Of a stretch of 32,861 bases of DNA, positions 1-9,200 are shown piece after piece (position 1 is the stretch's first letter; the number at the start of each line of letters is the position of its first letter). Source of the stretch: Bacteroidota bacterium (GTDB taxonomy: Bacteria > Bacteroidota > Bacteroidia > Chitinophagales > Saprospiraceae); NCBI GenBank assembly GCA_029561355.1, contig JAKQJD010000170.1, positions 1 to 32,861 on the forward strand. Reading direction: 5' to 3'. The translations under genes were made by a program, and so were the position numbers. The notes below the pieces were generated by a model, which worked only from the letters and a program-made list of their open reading frames with translations, did no database searches and was not told where the DNA came from.

Positions 1-1099
1 GCGTTTTCCATTCCGCAAAATCGCCGGCCAGAATCCTTCGGCGGGCTTCTTTTACCAGCCAGAGGAAAAAACCAAGATTTTGCAGGGTGGCCAGTTGCAT
101 ACCGAGGATCTCGTTGTTTGCAAACAGGTGCCGCAGATAGGCCCTGGAATGCGTCACGCTGCTGTGTACCGGACTATCCGGGTCGATGGGCGTAAAATCT
201 TCGCGCCATTTCTGGTTTTTAATATTGATAATACCCTCGCCGGTGTACAGCACGCCGTGGCGGGCATTGCGGGTGGGCAATACGCAATCGAACATGTCGA
301 TGCCGAGCGCAATGCACTCCAGAATGTTTTCAGGGGTACCCACGCCCATGAGATAACGCGGTTTGTCTTTGGGCAAAATAGCGGTGACGAGTTCGGTCAT
401 GGCGTACATGTCTTCCGCCGGCTCTCCAACCGAAAGCCCGCCGATAGCATTGCCTTCGCGGCCGAAAGAAGCGATGGCTTCGGCAGAAATGCGGCGCAGA
501 TCCGGGTAGGTACTGCCCTGCACGATGGGGAACAGCGCCTGCGAATGTCCGTACAAAGGTTCCGTGTTGTCGAACCGCTCGATGCAGCGCGCGAGCCAGC
601 GATGGGTCATTTCCATCGATTTGCGGGCGTAGAACACGTCGCAGGGGTACGGCGTACACTCGTCGAAAGCCATGATGATGTCGGCCCCAATGACGCGCTG
701 GATGTCCATCACGTTTTCGGGTGTGAAGGTGTGCTTGGAGCCGTCGATATGGCTTTGAAAGGTCACCCCTTCTTCCTTGATTTTGCGCCGGTGGCCCAGC
801 GAATACACCTGGTAGCCGCCGCTGTCGGTCAATACGGGGCCTTTCCAGCCGTTGAAGCCGTGGATGCCGCCCGCTTTTTGCAGCACTTCCAGTCCGGGGC
901 GCAGGTACAGGTGGTAGGTATTGCCCAGGCAGATTTGCGCCTGAATATCGTCGCGGAGTTCGTGCTGATGTACGGCTTTTACCGTGGCGGCTGTGCCGAC
1001 GGGCATGAAAATGGGGGTTTCGATCGTGCCGTGGTCGGTTGTGAGTACGCCGGCACGGGCGGAGGAGTTTGGATCGGAATGGGCGAGCGTGAAAGTCAA
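1..1099 (-). CDS. tgt: tRNA-guanine (queuine) transglycosylase, 3' end outside the window
   Basis: The product exchanges guanine 34 for a queuosine precursor in tRNAs with a GUN anticodon and acts in the cytoplasm. Reading the minus strand gives DSGGYQVYSL, which carries the catalytic aspartate region, DCVLPTRNARHGV, which carries the second active-site aspartate, and NEILG followed by GDFAEW at the window edge. About 366 codons are visible, nearly the full family length. No ATG exists: an in-frame TAG lies four codons upstream of TTG at 1097-1099, and AGGA sits 7 bp before that TTG, so I chose TTG. The C-terminal zinc site of the family (C-x-C-x2-C and a later His) is missing: the stretch before SRAYL reads DPDSPVHSSVTH, and the His position reads LQNL. 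The gene lies 131 bp downstream of rodA. Confidence 0.93.
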   Translation of the reverse strand, partial: MTFTLAHSDPNSSARAGVLTTDHGTIETPIFMPVGTAATVKAVHQHELRDDIQAQICLGNTYHLYLRPGLEVLQKAGGIHGFNGWKGPVLTDSGGYQVYSLGHRRKIKEEGVTFQSHIDGSKHTFTPENVMDIQRVIGADIIMAFDECTPYPCDVFYARKSMEMTHRWLARCIERFDNTEPLYGHSQALFPIVQGSTYPDLRRISAEAIASFGREGNAIGGLSVGEPAEDMYAMTELVTAILPKDKPRYLMGVGTPENILECIALGIDMFDCVLPTRNARHGVLYTGEGIINIKNQKWREDFTPIDPDSPVHSSVTHSRAYLRHLFANNEILGMQLATLQNLGFFLWLVKEARRRILAGDFAEWKT

Positions 1100-1173
1100 G
1101 ATGTAGTCCTAATTTTTATAACTTACTCTGTCATCACCGCTCTTTCCACTCTGCCGGATCGCGTTTGATGGAA

Positions 1174-1181
1174 CAAAAATA
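1174..1181 (-). promoter_or_regulatory. Possible -7 promoter box for tgt
   Basis: TATTTTTG on the minus strand fits the Bacteroidota -7 consensus TAnnTTTG and lies about 75 bp upstream of the TTG start. A TTTG lies only 14 bp upstream, shorter than the usual 17-23 bp spacing, so the -33 element is unconvincing. Confidence 0.35.
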
Positions 1182-1210
1182 ATGCATTTTTCGTGCAAAT
1201 GCTTCATTTC

Positions 1211-1230
1211 CGCCGAACTGGGGTTCGGCG
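1211..1230 (-). terminator. Short hairpin directly after rodA
   Basis: A perfect 8-bp stem (CGCCGAAC/GTTCGGCG) with a 4-nt loop starts at the base after the rodA stop codon. There is no T-run behind it, so it may be a weak or factor-dependent terminator, or a 3' stabilising hairpin ahead of tgt. Confidence 0.4.
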
Positions 1231-2727
1231 CTACGCCAGGTTTCGATTGCTGTCCAGTTTCAGCAACACCCCGATCATCAGCGTAAACCCGATCAGCGAA
1301 GAGCCCCCGTAACTGATGAACGGCAACGGAATACCGATGATGGGAAACAGGCCCATGGTCATGCCCACATTTACCAGCACGTGGATGAACAGAACACCCG
1401 CCACGCAATATGCGTACACCCTGGAAAAATTGGAGCGTTGTCGTTCAGCCAGCACCGTAATGCGGTACAACAGCCAGAAAAACACCACAATGATAGCGGC
1501 GACTCCGATAAAGCCCTGCTCTTCGCCGATAGTGCAGAAAATGAAGTCCGTGCTCTGTTCGGGCACGTACTTGAGTTTGGTCATATTGCCGTCGAGGAAA
1601 CCCTTGCCGCCGAAGCCGCCGGAGCCGATGGCCATTTTGGAGTGCAACAGGTTGTAGGCCGCGCCGCGGGCATCGGCAGCCGCTTCGCCCGGTTTCAGCC
1701 AGATCTTGATACGCTGCTGCTGGTGCGGCGCCAGCAGGGTGTAGCAGGCAAAGTTGGCGGCAAAAACCAACCCGATGCCGATGGATAACATGAGCAGCCA
1801 GGTGCGCAGGTGCGACTGCACAAGGCTGTTTTTTTTCAGGTAATTGGGCAGAAAAGTAGCGGCAAACAAAATGAAATGCGGCACCATCACCGCCAGACTC
1901 CGTTGCTGCTCGTCTACACCGGTCGCCGGGTCGACGCCCGCCTGGGCAAGTACCCAGTTGAAAATAGGCGTCCACCAGATGGTAATCAGCACCAGGGCCA
2001 GCCATACGCCCAGCCACACCTGCGTGCGGGTACGAAAACGGGAGATCAGCCGGAAATTGGTGAATGCCAGCAGCCAGGCCACCACGAACGGCGGATCGAA
2101 TACCAGCCCAAGCAGCACCATGGCCGTAATGCCGAAACCGACGAGGTACCAGGTGGGCGACAAACCCTCGCGGTACAGCACCATCATAAAGGAAAAAAAC
2201 ACCAGCGCCGAGCCCGTATCGTTCTGAATGAGCGGCGACATGATGATGGCCGGAACCAGGAAAATGCCCATGGCGATGATGCGGCTGCGCCATTCGCGCA
2301 GGTCCACGCCGGTTGAACTCAGGTAGGCCGACATGGCCAGGCAGGTGCCGAATTTGGCGATTTCCGCCGGTTGCAGGGAAAAGCCGCCGATCTGGTACCA
2401 GGCATAGGCGCCATTGATTTCCCGGCCGAAAATGAGCGTTCCCGGCAGTAAAATCAGCGAAAAAAGGTAAATAAAGAAAGCGAACGTGCGCCAGAACGCC
2501 CAGTCGCTCATCATAATAACAAAAATCAGGGCGAAGCACACCACCATAAAAAACAGTTGCTTGCCGGTGTTATTACTCAGGTCGAAAAAACTGAACGGGG
2601 CGTTCGGATCATAATTGACGGCAAAGATCATCAGCCAGCCGATGATCACCAATGCAACATACAACCCCAGCGTGAGCAGGTCCGCTCCACCGGCAGCATT
2701 CGAAATTTGTCGGGTGCCCGTTATCAT
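1231..2727 (-). CDS. rodA: Rod-shape-determining SEDS glycosyltransferase RodA
   Basis: RodA is the membrane peptidoglycan glycosyltransferase of the elongasome and polymerises lipid II together with a class B penicillin-binding protein. The 498-aa product is very hydrophobic with many membrane segments. SEDS landmarks are visible in order: LQPAEIAK (about 118-125), QNDTGSAL (168-175), the SKMAIGSGGFGGKG block, the PEQSTDFIFCTIGEEQGF block, and FISYGGSSL near the C-terminus (from about 470). It is longer than the roughly 370 aa of the E. coli protein, with additional sequence in the middle third. The ATG at 2727 lies 4 bp after the stop of the SPOR gene, so the two are almost certainly co-transcribed. 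FtsW is a paralogue, but the sequence around SKMAIGSGGFGGKGF favours RodA. Confidence 0.95.
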   Translation of the reverse strand: MITGTRQISNAAGGADLLTLGLYVALVIIGWLMIFAVNYDPNAPFSFFDLSNNTGKQLFFMVVCFALIFVIMMSDWAFWRTFAFFIYLFSLILLPGTLIFGREINGAYAWYQIGGFSLQPAEIAKFGTCLAMSAYLSSTGVDLREWRSRIIAMGIFLVPAIIMSPLIQNDTGSALVFFSFMMVLYREGLSPTWYLVGFGITAMVLLGLVFDPPFVVAWLLAFTNFRLISRFRTRTQVWLGVWLALVLITIWWTPIFNWVLAQAGVDPATGVDEQQRSLAVMVPHFILFAATFLPNYLKKNSLVQSHLRTWLLMLSIGIGLVFAANFACYTLLAPHQQQRIKIWLKPGEAAADARGAAYNLLHSKMAIGSGGFGGKGFLDGNMTKLKYVPEQSTDFIFCTIGEEQGFIGVAAIIVVFFWLLYRITVLAERQRSNFSRVYAYCVAGVLFIHVLVNVGMTMGLFPIIGIPLPFISYGGSSLIGFTLMIGVLLKLDSNRNLA

Positions 2728-2731
2728 CTTC

Positions 2732-3154
2732 TTATTCTAAAAAATCACGCGGATGTATGTGCTGATCCCGCGCCGGATAAGCGCCGGGGAATTCGGCCAG
2801 TTGCGCAATGAACGCCATGGCTTCCAAACGCGAGCGAAAAGCGCCCACGCGTAGTTTGTAATAAGGTTTTTCGTGTATCCAGTCGGCAGGAACTTCCGGG
2901 TAGTACGTTTTGAAACGCAATCGCCCGTCTTCTACCTGCTGCCGGTCCGTAGAGGCCATTACCTGCACGCGCCAGCCGTCGATGTGCGGCGTTGTGCGGT
3001 TGTTGTTGACCCACGAACGCAGGAGTTGGGTTATTTTCGGGTCTTCATTGATCTGGACTTCCTGCGCACGAACGGCAACGCTCCATTGCAGCAGAATGGC
3101 CGCGAAGAGCAGGCATTTGACACCAAACGAATTTTTTCCGGATAAAATATGCAT
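2732..3154 (-). CDS. Small secreted SPOR-domain protein
   Basis: This 140-aa protein begins at ATG 3154, giving a positively charged start and a hydrophobic signal segment ending near VRAQ. The longest frame begins further upstream, at 3262, but its extra 36 residues do not look like protein. The C-terminal half (GWRVQVMAS ... YYKLRVGAF ... EAMAFIAQL) has the pattern of a SPOR domain, which in characterised proteins binds glycan strands stripped of stem peptides. It ends 4 bp before rodA, which supports an envelope role linked to cell-wall growth. SPOR domains diverge strongly, so the assignment rests on this pattern and on context. Confidence 0.8.
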   Translation of the reverse strand: MHILSGKNSFGVKCLLFAAILLQWSVAVRAQEVQINEDPKITQLLRSWVNNNRTTPHIDGWRVQVMASTDRQQVEDGRLRFKTYYPEVPADWIHEKPYYKLRVGAFRSRLEAMAFIAQLAEFPGAYPARDQHIHPRDFLE

Positions 3155-3271
3155 ATCAACTTCGTGTTGAGTCTTTTTTAAAAGCGCACCGTTTCGAGTG
3201 TGTTTCGTTATTTGTGTTTTGTTTTTCGGGAGTATTTTCCCAAACACGAACCACAGAACCAAACACCCTGC

Positions 3272-3925
3272 TTATTTTCCAATGATCTGAAGCGAGGAAG
3301 AAGTACCCAGCCGTTCGGCGCCCGCATCTACCAGCGCCTGCGCTTCCTGGGCCGTGCGAATACCTCCCGATGCCTTGATTTTAAAATTCGGGCCTGCCTG
3401 CGTCCGCAAGGTACGCACCATTTGCGGGGTGGCGGGGTGCCCGTGCATGCCGGTACCCGTTTTCAGCCACATGATGCGGACTTCCTGCGCGATTTCGGCC
3501 ACTTTTTTGATTTCGGGTTCCGTCAGCAAACCGCATTCCAGGATAAGTTTGAGCGTTTTGCCACGCATATGGGTAGCGCGGGCCACACTGTCGATGTCGT
3601 GGGTAACGTGGTTCCAGTTGTCGCTTTTCAGAGCGGCGATGTTGATCACTGCGTCCAGTTCGTCAGCGCCTTCATCGAGGGCACGTTTGATTTCTTCACT
3701 TTTGGCAGCAATGGCCGTGTATCCCATCGGGAATCCGATCACCGTCACAACGCGTACCCGCGAGGCATCGCCGATAATGCGCCGGGCATCACGTACATAC
3801 AAAGGTGGAATACAAACGCCTGCAAACTGATGTTGTATGGCTTCTTCGCACACTTTGCGAACATCTGCAAGCGTGGTGTCCGGTCGGAGGATGGTGTGCT
3901 CTATAAATTGGGAAAGTTCCGTCAT
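3272..3925 (-). CDS. deoC: Deoxyribose-phosphate aldolase
   Basis: DeoC cleaves 2-deoxyribose-5-phosphate to glyceraldehyde-3-phosphate and acetaldehyde in deoxynucleoside catabolism. Starting at the ATG at 3925 gives 217 aa beginning MTELSQFIEHT, the usual family start; 24 extra codons upstream are open but look like leader. Key residues are visible: Asp91 in DAVIN, Lys155 in WLKTGTG (Schiff base) and Lys184 in KASGGIR (proton relay). The C-terminus GTSSSLQII matches the phosphate-binding end of the barrel. No other nucleoside catabolism gene is nearby. It is preceded by a strong hairpin with a T-run that lies between the gene and the nearest promoter-like box. Confidence 0.95.
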   Translation of the reverse strand: MTELSQFIEHTILRPDTTLADVRKVCEEAIQHQFAGVCIPPLYVRDARRIIGDASRVRVVTVIGFPMGYTAIAAKSEEIKRALDEGADELDAVINIAALKSDNWNHVTHDIDSVARATHMRGKTLKLILECGLLTEPEIKKVAEIAQEVRIMWLKTGTGMHGHPATPQMVRTLRTQAGPNFKIKASGGIRTAQEAQALVDAGAERLGTSSSLQIIGK

Positions 3926-3973
3926 ATTCTTGAAGGATTCCGGACGACAGCGGAGTGTTTTTGTGGTATGAAG

Positions 3974-4017
3974 CAAAAAAAGGAGGCCCTCCCGCATGGT
4001 TCCGGACGGAAGGGCCT
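3974..4017 (-). terminator. Rho-independent-type hairpin between obgE and deoC
   Basis: On the minus strand an 11-bp stem (3984-3994 with 4007-4017, one mismatch) has a 12-nt loop and is followed by seven Ts (3980-3974). It could end obgE transcription, whose stop is about 145 bp upstream. A TAnnTTTG box lies between obgE and the hairpin, so the hairpin may instead sit inside the deoC leader. Confidence 0.75.
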
Positions 4018-4044
4018 AAATCGCTTTCATGTGGCTTTTCGCAG

Positions 4045-4052
4045 CAAATGTA
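4045..4052 (-). promoter_or_regulatory. Possible -7 promoter box upstream of deoC
   Basis: TACATTTG on the minus strand matches TAnnTTTG. It lies about 120 bp upstream of the deoC start and upstream of the terminator-like hairpin. No convincing -33 TTG is visible at the expected distance. Confidence 0.35.
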
Positions 4053-4160
4053 ATTGCTTTTTTGAATGTTGCTTCATTTTAATGAGAACAATTCTAAATT
4101 TTTTTTATTTATTCAAAAATCGTCCGCAAACGGATGCGCTGCAACAAAAAAGGCCTTTTC

Positions 4161-5165
4161 CTACATAATATCCGCTGCGAGGTGTTTCCAAAGCATGTCT
4201 TTGAGTAGTTGAATGTTCTTATTCGTCACCGCTGAAATGAAAATGGTGGGAATACCTTCCGGCAGGGTTTCGCGCAGCATTTGCTCCAACCCGTCGTCGA
4301 TCAGGTCGGCTTTTGAGATAGCCAGCATACGCGGCTTGTCGAGCAGGTCGGGGTTGTATTCTTCCAGTTCGTTCAGCAGGATATTGTACTCATCCTCGAT
4401 GCGTCGGTCCGTATCGGCCGGCACCATGAACAGCAAAATACTGTTGCGTTCGATGTGCCGCAGAAAACGGTGTCCGAGTCCGCGGCCTTCGTGCGCGCCT
4501 TCGATGATCCCCGGAATATCTGCCATGATAAACGTCTGACCTTCCCGCACCTTGACGATTCCAAGATTAGGCGTCAGTGTGGTGAACGCATAGTCGGCGA
4601 TCTTCGGCTTGGCGGCGCTTACCACGCTGAGCAGGGTGCTTTTTCCGGCATTGGGGAAGCCTACCAGACCTACGTCGGCCAGCACCTTGAGTTCCAGGAT
4701 GACCCATTTTTCGATATTCGGCTCGCCGGGTTGTGCATAACGCGGCGTCTGGTGCGTGGAGGTTTTAAAAAAGGTATTGCCCTTCCCTCCCCTGCCGCCG
4801 GGAAACAGGATTTTTTGCTCTCCCTTTTCGGTGATCTCCATCAGGATCTCGCCGGTTTCGGCATCTTTGGCCACCGTACCCAGTGGAACCTTTACAATGA
4901 CGTCGTTGCCATCGGAGCCTGTTTTCAGGCCTCCGCGGCCAATATCGCCGTCGCCGGCAAAAATGTGTTTACTAAAACGCAAAGACAACAGCGTCCACTC
5001 CTGTGGATCCGCCTGCAATATAATGTGGCCGCCGCGGCCACCGTCGCCACCGTCGGGTCCGCCCTTCGCTGTGGTAGGGCCCCGGTAAAAATGCACGCTG
5101 CCCGCTCCGCCTTTACCGGAACGGAACATGATTTTTACATAGTCGACGAAATTCTGTTCTGCCAT
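4161..5165 (-). CDS. obgE: Ribosome-associated GTPase Obg/CgtA
   Basis: Obg is an essential GTPase that binds the 50S subunit during late assembly and the stringent response. Starting at the ATG at 5165 gives 334 aa beginning [12 protein letters not shown]; the 40 codons further upstream in the longest frame translate the repetitive leader and are not part of the family. The glycine-rich Obg fold spans about 1-160 ([28 protein letters not shown]). The G domain follows: G1 GFPNAGKST (169-177), G3 DIPG (216-219) and G4 SKAD (about 284-287). No long C-terminal extension is present, as is usual in this phylum. A TACCTTTG promoter box and a heptamer repeat lie upstream. Confidence 0.96.
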   Translation of the reverse strand: MAEQNFVDYVKIMFRSGKGGAGSVHFYRGPTTAKGGPDGGDGGRGGHIILQADPQEWTLLSLRFSKHIFAGDGDIGRGGLKTGSDGNDVIVKVPLGTVAKDAETGEILMEITEKGEQKILFPGGRGGKGNTFFKTSTHQTPRYAQPGEPNIEKWVILELKVLADVGLVGFPNAGKSTLLSVVSAAKPKIADYAFTTLTPNLGIVKVREGQTFIMADIPGIIEGAHEGRGLGHRFLRHIERNSILLFMVPADTDRRIEDEYNILLNELEEYNPDLLDKPRMLAISKADLIDDGLEQMLRETLPEGIPTIFISAVTNKNIQLLKDMLWKHLAADIM

Positions 5166-5176
5166 ATAGATTAGAA

Positions 5177-5204
5177 GTGAGAGGGTGAATGTGAGCGGGT
5201 GAGA
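5177..5204 (-). repeat. Degenerate heptamer repeat in the obgE leader
   Basis: On the plus strand four consecutive 7-bp words read GTGAGAG, GGTGAAT, GTGAGCG, GGTGAGA, i.e. a 14-bp alternating unit. On the obgE sense strand this is a C/T/A-rich leader (words such as CTCTCAC and ATTCACC) beginning 11 bp upstream of the ATG. It resembles the word repeat upstream of xylA at 32588. Confidence 0.6.
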
Positions 5205-5221
5205 AGGGGCTGAATTTTTCG

Positions 5222-5229
5222 CAAAGGTA
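5222..5229 (-). promoter_or_regulatory. Probable -7 box of the obgE promoter
   Basis: TACCTTTG on the minus strand is an exact TAnnTTTG match about 57 bp upstream of the obgE ATG, placing the heptamer repeat inside the transcribed leader. No clear -33 TTG is visible. Confidence 0.5.
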
Positions 5230-5294
5230 GAATAAGCGCGGGTAATCCGCCGAATTCCTGAAAGGTCGTAGTTTGGCCCTCCCAAAAAAGATAT

Positions 5295-5385
5295 TCATAC
5301 GCTCAGGTTTTTGGGAACTTGCAAGTCATCCGATGACTTCGAGTCATCGGATGACTTGCAAGTTCCCAAAAACCTGAGCGTATGA
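5295..5385. repeat. Foldback element with 44-bp perfect arms
   Basis: Positions 5295-5338 are the exact reverse complement of 5342-5385, separated by only 3 nt. Each arm also contains its own smaller palindrome (AAGTCATC and GATGACTT around a single base), so a cruciform with side hairpins can form. It lies between the divergent obgE and LOG genes, about 65 bp from the obgE -7 box. It does not match the other foldbacks in the window in sequence. Confidence 0.95.
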
Positions 5386-5442
5386 TAAACTTTTAAACTG
5401 TCGCATAGTTCAATGTTATCCTAACCACTTACATACCACCAC

Positions 5443-6216
5443 ATGCTCCACACGCCCGAACCCGCCGATCTGACCAAAACCATTGAAAACAAAAAATTCA
5501 TCGACCCCACGGAGCAAAACTGGCTGGAAGGCCCCCGCGACCGGGGTTTCGAGTTGCTGTTCGCACTGAAAGTGCTGTGGGAGTTTTTACGTGGATTCCG
5601 CGGACTGCATTTCGTAGGCCCGTGCATCACCGTTTTCGGTTCGGCCCGCTTTAAGGAAGGCCACCGCTACTACGAAGCAGCCCGTTCGATGAGCAAACGC
5701 CTCTCCGAACAACTCGGCCTGGCCATCATGACCGGCGGCGGCCCCGGCATCATGGAAGCCGCCAACCGCGGCGCCCGCGAAGCAGCCGGGCCTTCTGTGG
5801 CCTGCAACATCGCGCTGCCGTTCGAGCAGTCCGTCAACCCGTACGTGGATAAATTCGTCACGATCCGCTACTTTTTTGTGCGCAAGGTGATGCTGGCCAA
5901 ATACTCTTATGCCTTCGTTATCTTCCCGGGCGGCTTCGGCACCATGGACGAGTTTTTCGAGATCCTGACGCTGGTGCAGACCAAAAAAGTGGAAAACTTC
6001 CCCATCGTCGTCATGGGTATGGATTATTACAAACCCATCCGGGATTATGTGGAATTTATGGTGCAGGAAGGCACGATTTCACCCGAAGACCTGAGCCTGG
6101 TGCTGTTCACTGACAGTGAGGAGGAAGCCATAGCGCACATCCGGCAGTATTTGACCACGAATTATAAGCCGGTGCGGCGGAAGAAGCCGGTGTGGTGGTT
6201 GTTTGAGAAAAGTTAG
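5443..6216 (+). CDS. LOG-family (TIGR00730-type) nucleotide phosphoribohydrolase-like protein
   Basis: LOG proteins have a Rossmann-like fold; characterised members release a base from a nucleoside 5'-monophosphate, and plant and bacterial versions activate cytokinins. This 257-aa protein has both hallmark motifs: GGGPGIMEAANRGA (98-111) and PGGFGTMDE (162-170), which carries the catalytic glutamate and nucleotide-binding residues. An N-terminal extension of about 60 residues precedes the core (CITVFGSARF). Older annotation calls such proteins lysine decarboxylases, which is wrong for this motif set. The gene stands alone after the foldback at 5295-5385 and converges with the T9SS gene 58 bp downstream. 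Its natural substrate cannot be told from sequence. Confidence 0.9.
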   Translation: MLHTPEPADLTKTIENKKFIDPTEQNWLEGPRDRGFELLFALKVLWEFLRGFRGLHFVGPCITVFGSARFKEGHRYYEAARSMSKRLSEQLGLAIMTGGGPGIMEAANRGAREAAGPSVACNIALPFEQSVNPYVDKFVTIRYFFVRKVMLAKYSYAFVIFPGGFGTMDEFFEILTLVQTKKVENFPIVVMGMDYYKPIRDYVEFMVQEGTISPEDLSLVLFTDSEEEAIAHIRQYLTTNYKPVRRKKPVWWLFEKS

Positions 6217-6274
6217 GCGGGGCATTGGACAGGATGATACCTGGAGCGGAGGAGCAAAGCCTTGGCTCTTAAAC

Positions 6275-9200
6275 TCACCGCACCAGCAACACATCTCCCT
6301 GACGCTGCCAGTGCAGTATCCGCCCGCATTGCTCCCATTCCGCTTCCAGTAGCCAAACGAATATGCCGGGCGCAGGGTAACGACCCGAAACCGTCCCATC
6401 CCAACTTGCCTGCGGATCGATCGTTTCGAAAAGCAGGCTTCCCCAACGGTCGAACACCCGCAGCCGGTAGGTTGTGAGCAAAATATCTTCGCGCAAAAAA
6501 GGCCGGAACTGCCGGTTGTCTTCCGTGCCGGATTCCGGCGCAAATACGTTGGGCACGTACATCGGATCTCCCGTGCGTTCGTCCTCCTGCGTTACCACCG
6601 TTTCGGCTTGCTCCGCCTGGCATACGTTGCTGACCGTCACCCGGTACAAACCGGACGCCGACACCGCAATGGATGCTGTGTTTGCCCCCGTATTCCATTG
6701 GTATTCCAGTTGTTCGGTGAGTCCTTGCGCCAGTAGCGAGAGCATCACTTCGCTGCCGGGATCGCAGGGAAGCGTGGCGGCCGGCAGCGAAACCGACAAC
6801 GCCGGAAGTTGACCGACGGCAATCGTCGTATCGGAAAGGCAGCCCCGGGCGTCGCGCAGGCGGATCGTATGGTCGCCCGCCGCAAGGTCGTCCGCAAACA
6901 GACCGGACACATAGTCTCCACTATCGACCGACCATTCGAAAGGGGGCAACCCACCCGACAAAGCCGACAATGCCGCCGTACCGCTCGGCCGGTTCGGACA
7001 CGACGGTGTCGTTTCTACGGCGAATACCGATTCCGGCCACGCAAACACCCGGATATGCACGAGCGAATCGCAGCCTTTCGTGGTATGAAGCATAAAACTT
7101 CGTTCTTCGCCTGCCTGCAGAACGCTGCCCGCAAACGTGTACGTCGTTCCGGGACATACGCCGATTTCCTGCGATTGCTCTACCACCGGAAGCAGGGAAG
7201 TGGTGGTTACTACGATAGAATCGCAGCCCTGCACAGTGGTCAAACGCAAGGTATCCGTACCCACCAATGCCGAATCGCAGGTCGTTTCATTCAAAAACCG
7301 GAGGAATGAGGGCGCGAAAAGGGTCGTCGTAATGATCAATGAATCACATCCCTGTGTCGTCACTAAATGCAACGTATCCACACCTGCCAGCGCAGGATCG
7401 CAAGTCGTTAAACTCAATTCCGTCTGCACGGAAGGTAATAAGGTTTTTGTCGTAATGACTAGTGAATCACACCCTTGTACGGTCATCAAATGTAGTGTGT
7501 CTACGCCCGCCAGCGCAGGATCGCAGGTCGTTGCGCTTAATATCGTTTGCACCGACTGTAGTAAAGTCGTCGTCGTAATCACCAGAGAATCACACCCCTG
7601 CACTGTCATTAAATACAAGGTATCCACGCCTGCCAGGGCCGGGTCGCAGGTTGTCGCACTCAACACCGTTTGAACCGACGGGAGTAAAGTAGTTGTCGTG
7701 ATCACCAGCGAATCACAGCCCTGGGCCGTCATCAAATGCAATGTGTCCACACCCGCCAGCGCAGGATCACAGGTTGTTGCAGTTAACATCGTTTGAACCG
7801 ACGGCAGCAAAGTCGTCGTTGTTATTACCAGCGAATCACAACCCTGCGCCGTCATTAAATGTGACGTGTCCACACCCGCCAGCGAAGGATCGCAGGTCGT
7901 AGCGCTTAACACCGTTTGCACCGACGGCAGTAAAGCCGTCGTCGTGATCACCAGCGAATCGCAGCCCTGTGCCGTCACCAAATGTACCGTGTCCACACCC
8001 GCCAGCGCGGGATCGCAAGTCGTTAAACTCAATTCCGTCTGCACGGAAGGTAATAAGGTTGTTGTCGTAATGACAAGTGAATCACATCCCTGCACCGTCA
8101 TTAAATGCAAGGTATCCACACCCGCCAGCGCAGGATCGCATGTTGTTGCACTCAATTCCGTTTGGAATGAAGGCAATAAGATAGTTGTCGTAATGACCAG
8201 CGAATCGCATCCTTGCATCGTCATTAAATGCAAGGTGTCCACACCCGCCAGCGCAGGATCGCAAGTCGTGGCACTCAATTCCGTCTGCACGGAAGGCAAT
8301 AAGGTGGTTGTAGTAATGACCAGGGAATCACATCCTTGCATCGTCAACAAATGTAAAGTATCCACGCCCGCCAGCGCAGGGTCGCAGGTGGTGGCGCTTA
8401 ACATCGTTTGAACCGAAGGCAGCAAAGTAGTTGTCGTAATGACCAATGAATCACACCCCTGCACCGTCATTAAATGCAACGTGTCTACGCCCGCCAGTGC
8501 GGGATCGCAAGTCGTGGCGTTCAACTCCATCTGCACCGATGGCAGCAAAGTTGTTGTGGTAATCACTAAAGAATCGCAACCGTAAGTTGTACTCAAATGC
8601 AAAGTATCCACGCCTACCAGCGCAGGGTCGCACGTGGTGGCGCTTAATATCGTTTGAACCGACGGCAGCAAAGTAATTGTCATGATCACCAGAGAATCAC
8701 ACCCATACGTCGTCATCAAATGCACCGTGTCAACGCCTGCCATTGCCGGATCGCAAGTCGTTGAACTCAATTCCGTCTGCATCGACGGCAGCCAAGTAGT
8801 AGTCGTAATCACCAGAGAATCACACCCTTGCACTGTCATTATATGCAGCGTATCCACGCCCGCCAGCGCAGGATCGCAAGTGGTTGTGTTCAAAAGTGTA
8901 TGCGCAAAAGACAATAAAGTGGTAGTAGTAATGACTATTGAATCACACCCCTGTGCCGTCATCAAATGCAACGTGTCCACGCCCGCCAGTGCGGGATCGC
9001 AAGTCGTGGCGTTCAACTCCATCTGCACCGATGGCAGCAAAGTTGTTGTGGTAATCACTAAAGAATCGCAACCGTAAGTTGTACTCAAATGCAAAGTATC
9101 CACGCCCGCCAACGCAGGATCGCAGGTCGTCGCGCTTAAAACCGTTTGAATCGACGGCAGCAGAGTAGTAGTAGTCACCACCAGCGAATCACATCCCTGT

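Noticed and set aside
80..1168. Long plus-strand open frame of 362 codons
   Set aside because: It is antisense to tgt, whose minus-strand translation shows clear family motifs; the plus-strand product has no recognisable pattern.
3198..3263. Possible foldback between deoC and the SPOR gene
   Set aside because: The T/G-rich arm pairs with its partner at only about two thirds of positions, which such composition can give by chance.
7137..9077. Several open plus-strand frames inside the giant T9SS gene (about 130-180 codons each)
   Set aside because: They are antisense readings of the 123-bp repeat; a repeated unit lacking stops in a frame stays open throughout.
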